From Ettlia oleoabundans (Eukaryota; Chlorophyta; Chlorophyceae; Chlamydomonadales), in assembly GCA_019693395.1 (NCBI GenBank), contig JAAMXP010003695.1:1-15220 (forward strand): a stretch of 15,220 nt of DNA. Direction: 5' to 3'. Numbering within the stretch: the first letter of the stretch is position 1; each line of letters opens with the position of its first letter. Both the position numbers and the translations under genes were made by a program. Positions 12,801 through 15,220 of this stretch are shown in pieces. A model generated the notes under the pieces. It was not told where the DNA came from and made no database searches. It saw nothing but the letters and a program-made list of their open reading frames with translations.

Positions 12801-14184
12801 AGCACCCACGCCCCAGATGCCAGCAGCCGAGGAAGAAGACCCAGATCTTGCAGCGTTGGCAGCAGCAGCAGAAGGGGCGTATGCTGTGGCGGAGGCAGCT
12901 GCGGCGGCCGTGGTGACGGCACCAGGTGCTGCAGAAGCAGCCAGCAGCCCAGATGCAGGGCGCCCTGATGGCGGGACTGCTGACGGCAAGCAGTGCAGCA
13001 ACTGCGGCAGTACCACCACCACAGGCAACACGTGGCGCAAGGAGCCTGGCACGGGGGTGGGTGGGTGGTGGGGGGTGCATGGAAGGCCAGTGAGAGCCCT
13101 TCTGGACTTTCACCTCTGGTTGATCCATTACACTGAAACCAGATGTAGTTCTTCATTCCCCACCTGTCCTGCAATGCAGGCCTGCCTGTGCAACCGCTGC
13201 GGCTCCTTCCTCTCGCAGCACAAGCGGCACCGCACGGCAGAGGAGATTGCTGCCTACCATGCCAGGAAGGCGCAGGCAAGCACAATGGCTGGGAAATTGA
13301 AGTTATCTCACGGCCTGACTAGGTGTCGGTTTATGTGACGCATTGCTGAGTGGCAGCTGTTCGTAAGTTGCTCCTGGCTACGTGCAGGGCAAAGAGGAGC
13401 GGTGCTGCACCCACTGCGGTGTCAGAAACACGCGCAACTGGCGCAGGTGGGGTGGTGCTATGAGTGCCTAGGCGATCGGCGTTCCAGGACGTTGGGGATG
13501 GAGTTGAGTGCCACATGGACTTTTTCGTATGGCACCGCCACTTGACCCTTCTGGCATTCAAGACCAAGCCCCCGCCCACCTCCCTGTAGGCACCCCGACA
13601 CCCGCAAGCTCCTGTGCAACACCTGCGGCACATATGTGCGCACCCACGGGCAGCTGCCGGGCCTTCAAGGCCGACCGAAGGCAGCAGCAGAAGCGCGGGT
13701 CACCGGGGAAGCTGCGGCAGCAGCTGCAGCCTCTGGGATGGGAGCTGAGCTTGCAGCGGCAGCTCCTACTCAACAGCTGCCTGCAACGGGCGCGGCAGCA
13801 GTGGCTGGTGATGCCGCATTGGAGCCTGTGCTTCCTCCACCTGCAGTGCCTGGCAGCACAGCAGATGGCAATGCTGCCTGTCACGGCGGCGGCAAGCAGT
13901 GCAGCAACTGCGGCAGTAACACCACCACAGGCAGCACTTGGCGCAAGGAGCCTGGCACAGGGGTGGGTGGGTGTCCTTTGAGCGGCAGCGGTGCGTTTGG
14001 CTGGCTGGCATTTGAGTGTTCTTATCGTCTAAAACCAGTGTCGTGGCAAACCCTCCATCTACCCCGCTGCCATTTGCAGGCATGCCTGTGCAACAAGTGT
14101 GGCCAGTTCTTTGCGCGCCATGGTCGCCACCGCAGCGCCGAGGAGATAGCTGAATGGTTGAAGAAAACCAAGAGGCAGCAGTAG
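260..14184 (+). CDS. SYD/MINU-type SWI/SNF chromatin-remodelling ATPase fused to nine GATA-like zinc fingers
   Basis: This is a predicted nuclear Snf2-family ATPase that moves nucleosomes using ATP, with a C-terminal finger array that could target it to DNA. Model: join(260..400,523..599,711..878,1022..1660,1909..2029,2154..2400,2639..2737,2935..3214,3415..3542,3703..3796,3918..4068,4249..4330,4533..4674,4889..5015,5183..5324,5602..5694,5915..5979,6153..6249,6680..6924,7130..7319,7505..8961,9189..9284,9416..9477,9613..10459,10643..10738,10935..10996,11137..11911,12160..12255,12416..12492,12627..13056,13180..13275,13388..13446,13590..13962,14080..14184). It encodes 2652 residues. Domain order is N-terminus (1-129), HSA (about 303-382), ATPase lobes (465-965), SnAC and GRGKR box (965-1140), linker with NLS, then fingers A1 to A5 (1575-2652). 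All junction phases agree. Sequence between motifs resembles plant SPLAYED/MINU more than BRM, and no bromodomain is seen. Exon 21 (7505-8961) physically joins the ATPase tail to finger A1, which argues against two separate genes. The ATPase identity is secure. Exons 1-3 and the four GC-AG introns are the least certain parts. Confidence 0.9.
1022..2400 (+). other. HSA domain region (exons 4-6)
   Basis: The exons are 1022-1660, 1909-2029 and 2154-2400. The HSA helix begins near residue 303 and contains [20 protein letters not shown], which continues across the intron as [20 protein letters not shown]. It then runs through a [20 protein letters not shown] junction that matches the LLxxTdxyLxxLgxkl pattern just after HSA in Snf2 ATPases. 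In known SWI/SNF complexes the HSA helix binds actin-related proteins and couples them to the motor, so a similar role is inferred. The upstream part of exon 4 ([13 protein letters not shown] and following) may match the region before HSA in plant homologues. Exon 6 after about residue 395 is a variable spacer. The donor at 2030 (GTGCCC) is weak, but frame and homology support it. Confidence 0.85.
1808..1870. repeat. CTGC/CTGA tetranucleotide microsatellite in intron 4
   Basis: About 60 bp of imperfect CCTG/CTGA repeats sit shortly before the acceptor at 1907-1908. The repeat contributes pyrimidines upstream of the splice site but has no coding role. It creates the Ser/Gln/Gly-repeat reading frame seen on the opposite strand, which is an artefact. 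Confidence 0.85.
2639..4330 (+). other. Snf2 ATPase lobe 1 (DEXHc), exons 7-12
   Basis: The exons are 2639-2737, 2935-3214, 3415-3542, 3703-3796, 3918-4068 and 4249-4330. Motifs in order are [12 protein letters not shown] (about residue 467), Walker A DEMGLGKT split by an intron inside GLG|KT (catalytic Lys about 499), [21 protein letters not shown], Walker B DEGH (605-608), [16 protein letters not shown] (about 630-645), [11 protein letters not shown] and [14 protein letters not shown] (716-729). All residues expected for ATP binding and hydrolysis are present. The spacing and wording (VLPxWE, LNAELR, NRLHQVLRPF) match plant SYD/MINU proteins most closely. The lobe looks intact, with no frameshift. 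Confidence 0.93.
4533..6249 (+). other. Snf2 ATPase lobe 2 (HELICc), exons 13-18
   Basis: The exons are 4533-4674, 4889-5015, 5183-5324, 5602-5694, 5915-5979 and 6153-6249. Motifs are [21 protein letters not shown] (about 780-789), [29 protein letters not shown] (833 onward), [49 protein letters not shown] and the arginine-finger box ARAHRMGQ (922-929). Exon 18 gives [14 protein letters not shown], the usual brace after lobe 2. The acceptor at 4531-4532 was chosen over one near 4490 because only it keeps frame with the exon ending at 4330. The loop [20 protein letters not shown] is a SYD-like signature. The motor appears catalytically competent. Confidence 0.92.
5531..5558 (-). other. CCCA-repeat tract in intron 15; G-quadruplex-prone on the minus strand
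   Basis: The plus strand has repeated CCCA units, so the minus (template) strand carries several GGG runs separated by one or two bases, a strong G-quadruplex pattern. The tract lies in the 277-nt intron 5325-5601, about 45 nt before its acceptor, and forms part of a long C-rich stretch. No function is shown by the sequence alone. Confidence 0.6.
6680..7596 (+). other. SnAC domain and GRGKR box (exons 19, 20 and start of 21)
   Basis: Exons 6680-6924 and 7130-7319 and the first 92 nt of exon 21 encode residues 965-1140. [19 protein letters not shown] and [17 protein letters not shown] are the two ends of the Snf2 ATP-coupling (SnAC) region, which in yeast Snf2 couples ATP hydrolysis to nucleosome movement. 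The spacer [20 protein letters not shown] and the [14 protein letters not shown]...FNRLCKEG segment (1114-1140) follow in the same order as in plant SYD. This box lies in the same exon as the first zinc-finger half, with an open frame between them. Confidence 0.88.
7597..8898 (+). other. Low-complexity linker of exon 21, with NLS-like motifs and poly-Q
   Basis: This open 1.3 kb of exon 21 encodes residues 1141-1574, dominated by Ala, Pro, Gln, Thr and Val and predicted to be disordered. Visible motifs are [12 protein letters not shown] (Lys 1179; NLS-like), a CAG tract at 8008-8034 giving QQQQQRQQQ, two related basic segments described separately, and [10 protein letters not shown] near 8750, an NLS-like stretch whose counterparts precede fingers A2 and A3. 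Codon phase is unbroken throughout. No folded domain is recognised. It probably acts as a flexible tether between the motor and the finger array. Confidence 0.75.
7897..8490 (+). repeat. Diverged internal duplication in the exon 21 linker
   Basis: Two copies of a roughly 38-residue segment lie 474 nt (158 codons) apart, at 7897-8013 and 8371-8490. Copy 1 contains VGVT...[10 protein letters not shown] then [16 protein letters not shown]. Copy 2 contains VEVT...[10 protein letters not shown] then [16 protein letters not shown]. The shared frame is VxVT-acidic-KPxQQQM-basic-RKAAxxQKxxxKQ. Both copies end in a Lys/Gln-rich, possibly helical segment that could contact DNA or RNA. This is an in-frame duplication separate from the zinc-finger cassettes. 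Confidence 0.65.
8899..9679 (+). other. Zinc-finger cassette 1: GATA-like fingers A1 and B1
   Basis: A1 is split between exon 21 (to 8961) and exon 9189-9284. Its ligands are C1575, C1578, C1599 and C1602, from [21 protein letters not shown] and ALLCQQC, spaced CX2CX20CX2C, followed by [19 protein letters not shown]1 is split between exons 9416-9477 and 9613 onward. Its ligands are C1635, C1638, C1657 and C1660, from [15 protein letters not shown] and [12 protein letters not shown], spaced CX2CX18CX2C, the plant GATA spacing with TPxWRR. The intron between them (9285-9415) begins with GCAAGC. The acceptor at 9414-9415 was preferred to CACACAG|G near 9401 because it gives a 62-nt exon equal in length to its cassette 2 counterpart. 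Confidence 0.85.
9983..10036 (+). other. AT-hook motif in the B1-A2 linker
   Basis: Residues from about 1772 read [18 protein letters not shown], a good match to the AT-hook core (basic-RGRP-basic), which binds the minor groove of AT-rich DNA. It sits in exon 9613-10459, in an Ala/Pro-rich linker. A diverged copy occurs at the same place in the next linker. SWI/SNF ATPases often carry AT-hooks C-terminal to the motor, so the motif suits the protein. The linker also carries [10 protein letters not shown] near 10246, an NLS-like stretch before finger A2. Confidence 0.8.
10397..11203 (+). other. Zinc-finger cassette 2: GATA-like fingers A2 and B2
   Basis: A2 spans the end of exon 9613-10459 and exon 10643-10738. 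It reads [21 protein letters not shown] then ACLCEQC, with ligands C1910, C1913, C1934 and C1937, followed by [19 protein letters not shown]2 spans exons 10935-10996 and 11137 onward. It reads [14 protein letters not shown] then [12 protein letters not shown], with ligands C1970, C1973, C1992 and C1995. The second half of B2 ([20 protein letters not shown] and on) is identical in protein to B1, so cassettes 1 and 2 look like a recent pair. The intervening intron (10739-10934) begins with GCAATG. Confidence 0.87.
11456..11512 (+). other. AT-hook-like motif in the B2-A3 linker
   Basis: Residues from about 2090 read [19 protein letters not shown], aligning with the AT-hook of the previous linker (KRKRGRP...KKGAGKR). 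The flanks also align (QxxEATxxAxP before it, an Ala-rich run after). Lys replaces Arg before the GRP core, so minor-groove binding is less certain. The linker also carries [10 protein letters not shown] near 11728, an NLS-like stretch in the same position relative to the next A finger. Confidence 0.65.
11849..12693 (+). other. Zinc-finger cassette 3: GATA-like fingers A3 and B3
   Basis: A3 spans exon 11137-11911 and exon 12160-12255. It reads [21 protein letters not shown] then ACLCQRC, with ligands C2221, C2224, C2245 and C2248, followed by [20 protein letters not shown] replaces the usual WRK, losing one basic contact. B3 spans exons 12416-12492 and 12627 onward. It reads [14 protein letters not shown] then [12 protein letters not shown], with ligands C2286, C2289, C2308 and C2311. 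Its first exon is 77 nt rather than 62, adding an Ala/Lys lead ([11 protein letters not shown]). WHR replaces WRR, so B3 is the most diverged B finger. The intervening intron (12256-12415) begins with GCAAGG. Confidence 0.85.
12994..13659 (+). other. Zinc-finger cassette 4: GATA-like fingers A4 and B4
   Basis: A4 spans exon 12627-13056 and exon 13180-13275. It reads [21 protein letters not shown] then ACLCNRC, with ligands C2422, C2425, C2446 and C2449, followed by [19 protein letters not shown]4 spans exons 13388-13446 and 13590 onward. It reads [14 protein letters not shown] then [12 protein letters not shown], with ligands C2481, C2484, C2503 and C2506. The preceding linker (about 12700-12990) is Ala-rich and acidic, with no AT-hook. 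The intron between A4 and B4 (13276-13387) begins with GCAAGC. The intron inside A4 (123 nt) is frame-preserving and open. Confidence 0.86.
13053..13075 (+). other. G-quadruplex-prone tract overlapping the finger A4 splice donor
   Basis: The sequence has G runs of 5, 3, 3, 2 and 6 separated by single T bases, and the donor GT at 13057-13058 lies inside it. Four runs of at least three G with short loops fit the usual G-quadruplex pattern on the sense strand, hence in the pre-mRNA. A shorter version (GGGGTGGGTGGG) lies at the A5 donor near 13960. Confidence 0.55.
13900..14184 (+). other. Terminal GATA-like finger A5 and stop codon
   Basis: A5 spans the end of exon 13590-13962 and the last exon, 14080-14184. 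It reads [21 protein letters not shown] then ACLCNKC, with ligands C2598, C2601, C2622 and C2625. It is followed by [20 protein letters not shown] and a basic tail ending KKTKRQQ and TAG (14182-14184). No B partner follows, so the array ends on half a cassette. A5 is nearly identical to A4 at the nucleotide level around the first two cysteines and the donor, suggesting a recent duplication. The 117-nt intron (13963-14079) is in frame and open. Confidence 0.86.
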
Positions 14185-14590
14185 GGCGTTTTTCACTCAG
14201 GGCCGAGGTTGTTGCAGTCAGGCAGAGACCGCTGTTGATGGGAAGAACCACGGCCCTGCACTCCTGGAGTTGGCACAGCAGCAGTGGGCCTGCTCAGAGA
14301 GTCGCTACAGATGGTCCACATGTGCCACAGTTTACCTTGTGCGTTGCAGGCTGAGGGCAGGATCACCCCTTGCCAAAGGATCACAGAAAAATCCTTGCGG
14401 ACCGAACGGGGCACCACAATACAGGGTATAGCTGCTGCAGAAAGGTGGCGGGGAGATGGGCGGCACTTCTGCCACATGGCAGGACCTGAGATCCCAAGGA
14501 CAACAGCTGACGGCAGGAACTGAATCTACGCGTGGTACCATATGCGCATCTCCAAGCTATTCCTCGTTACATATGTAAAGGGGCATAATA
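14185..14590 (+). other. Presumed 3' UTR
   Basis: This is the sequence from the stop codon to just past the likely polyadenylation signal at 14574-14578. No conserved coding frame is recognised in it. The 3' end is inferred only from the TGTAA element, since TGTAA also occurs inside several introns of this gene. Confidence 0.45.
14567..14578. terminator. Palindromic TTACATATGTAA: candidate two-way polyadenylation signal
   Basis: This is a perfect 12-bp palindrome. It reads TGTAA, the usual chlorophyte polyadenylation signal, on both strands. It lies about 390 bp after the stop codon and is the first clear TGTAA downstream of it. It could end the remodeller transcript and also a convergent transcript from the right, although no convergent gene is recognised in the window. 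Confidence 0.45.
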
Positions 14591-15220
14591 AGCCGACGTG
14601 CCAACTCAGGAGAGCTTTGAGAGCTTCCAGAAGGAGCAGAGCCATCATACTGAACGCCTCATCACGCCAAACCTGTGGTACACCTCCTGCCTCTTCCAGT
14701 TGGCAAGCATGACAGACCACGTGCTCGGATTGAAGGGAACACTAGTTACAGATTCATTTGCCTAGTGGTGCACATGCGAATCGCAATGGACTGATAGCGG
14801 TTGGCAATGCAGTGAAGAGTGTGCATTTTGATAGCAGCTACAGCATGTGGGGGTTAGCATTGGATTGGAGTGGCTGGCCTAGATTATTGGTAACAGTGTC
14901 GGCACCAACGCACACGAGTTGCATGCGTGCAGATAGGTAGATGAGACATCGGGATAACTTCAAAACGACGCACACAAGGAACCAATGCATCAGCAGGGAA
15001 AGTGCCCAAATATGATCAAAATAGGGCAGCATGCTTATCAGGAAAGGGTGTATAAAGAGGCTGTGAAAGGGATGGTGGATATGCGGTCGACTGTGATGGG
15101 GACTTGTCATACAGCTGCCGACGGTCAGTCCACCAGCCCCCCTGGTGCAGGCGCCGCCGTAAGCTGGCACAAGGGCACATGAACCACTGTGCTCTGCAGT
15201 AGGGCTCGCCATCTTTTCCT
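14591..15220. other. Downstream region with no recognised gene
   Basis: About 630 bp less GC-rich than the gene body. Another TTACA (TGTAA on the minus strand) occurs at 14746-14750. A 124-codon minus-strand frame at 14838-15212 has no recognisable family, and I do not call it a gene. No repeat, RNA gene or splice structure stands out. Confidence 0.4.

Noticed and set aside
12308..13285. 325-codon minus-strand open frame, the longest antisense frame
   Set aside because: It is antisense to conserved finger exons (A4, B3), is Leu/Pro/Cys-rich low-complexity sequence and has no recognisable family. It is a by-product of GC-rich, Ala-codon-rich exons.
14838..15212. 124-codon minus-strand frame at the right end
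   Set aside because: No family is recognised, the composition is odd (His/Leu/Ser-rich) and there is no clear splice or start context. It could be part of a convergent transcript, but the sequence does not support a call.

Overview
The window is eukaryotic nuclear DNA, most likely from a chlorophyte green alga. The signs are a GC-rich, CAG/CTG-rich composition, short dense introns with TGCAG|G acceptors, long Ala/Gln/Pro-rich linkers, and a SWI/SNF ATPase that looks like the plant SYD/MINU branch rather than animal BRM. No bacterial features, RNA genes, CRISPR arrays or transposons were seen.

One very large plus-strand gene fills about 260-14184. I reconstruct 34 exons and 33 introns by eye. 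The exon phases agree at every junction and the spliced length is 7959 nt (2652 residues plus stop). Exons 1-3 form a poorly conserved N-terminus. Exons 4-6 hold an HSA domain. Exons 7-18 hold a complete Snf2-type two-lobed ATPase, including DEMGLGKT, DEGH, TPLQN and the RAHRMGQ box. Exons 19-21 hold the SnAC region and the GRGKR box that follows it in SYD-type proteins.

The unusual part starts in exon 21. With no stop or intron, the same 1.46 kb exon runs from the ATPase tail through a low-complexity linker into the first half of a GATA-like zinc finger. Downstream lies a chain of nine C4 fingers in strict alternation, A-B-A-B-A-B-A-B-A. Type A is CX2CX20CX2C with a conserved RHxTAEEIA-like extension. 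Type B is CX2CX18CX2C, the spacing of plant GATA factors. The A+B cassette with its three introns has been tandemly duplicated. In every cassette the intron after the A extension appears to start with GC instead of GT. AT-hook-like and NLS-like basic motifs recur in the linkers.

The product would be a nuclear chromatin-remodelling motor carrying its own multivalent sequence-reading array, two functions that normally sit in separate proteins. The last ~1.0 kb (14185-15220) holds the 3' UTR, a palindromic TTACATATGTAA element that could serve as a polyadenylation signal on both strands, and sequence in which I recognise no gene.
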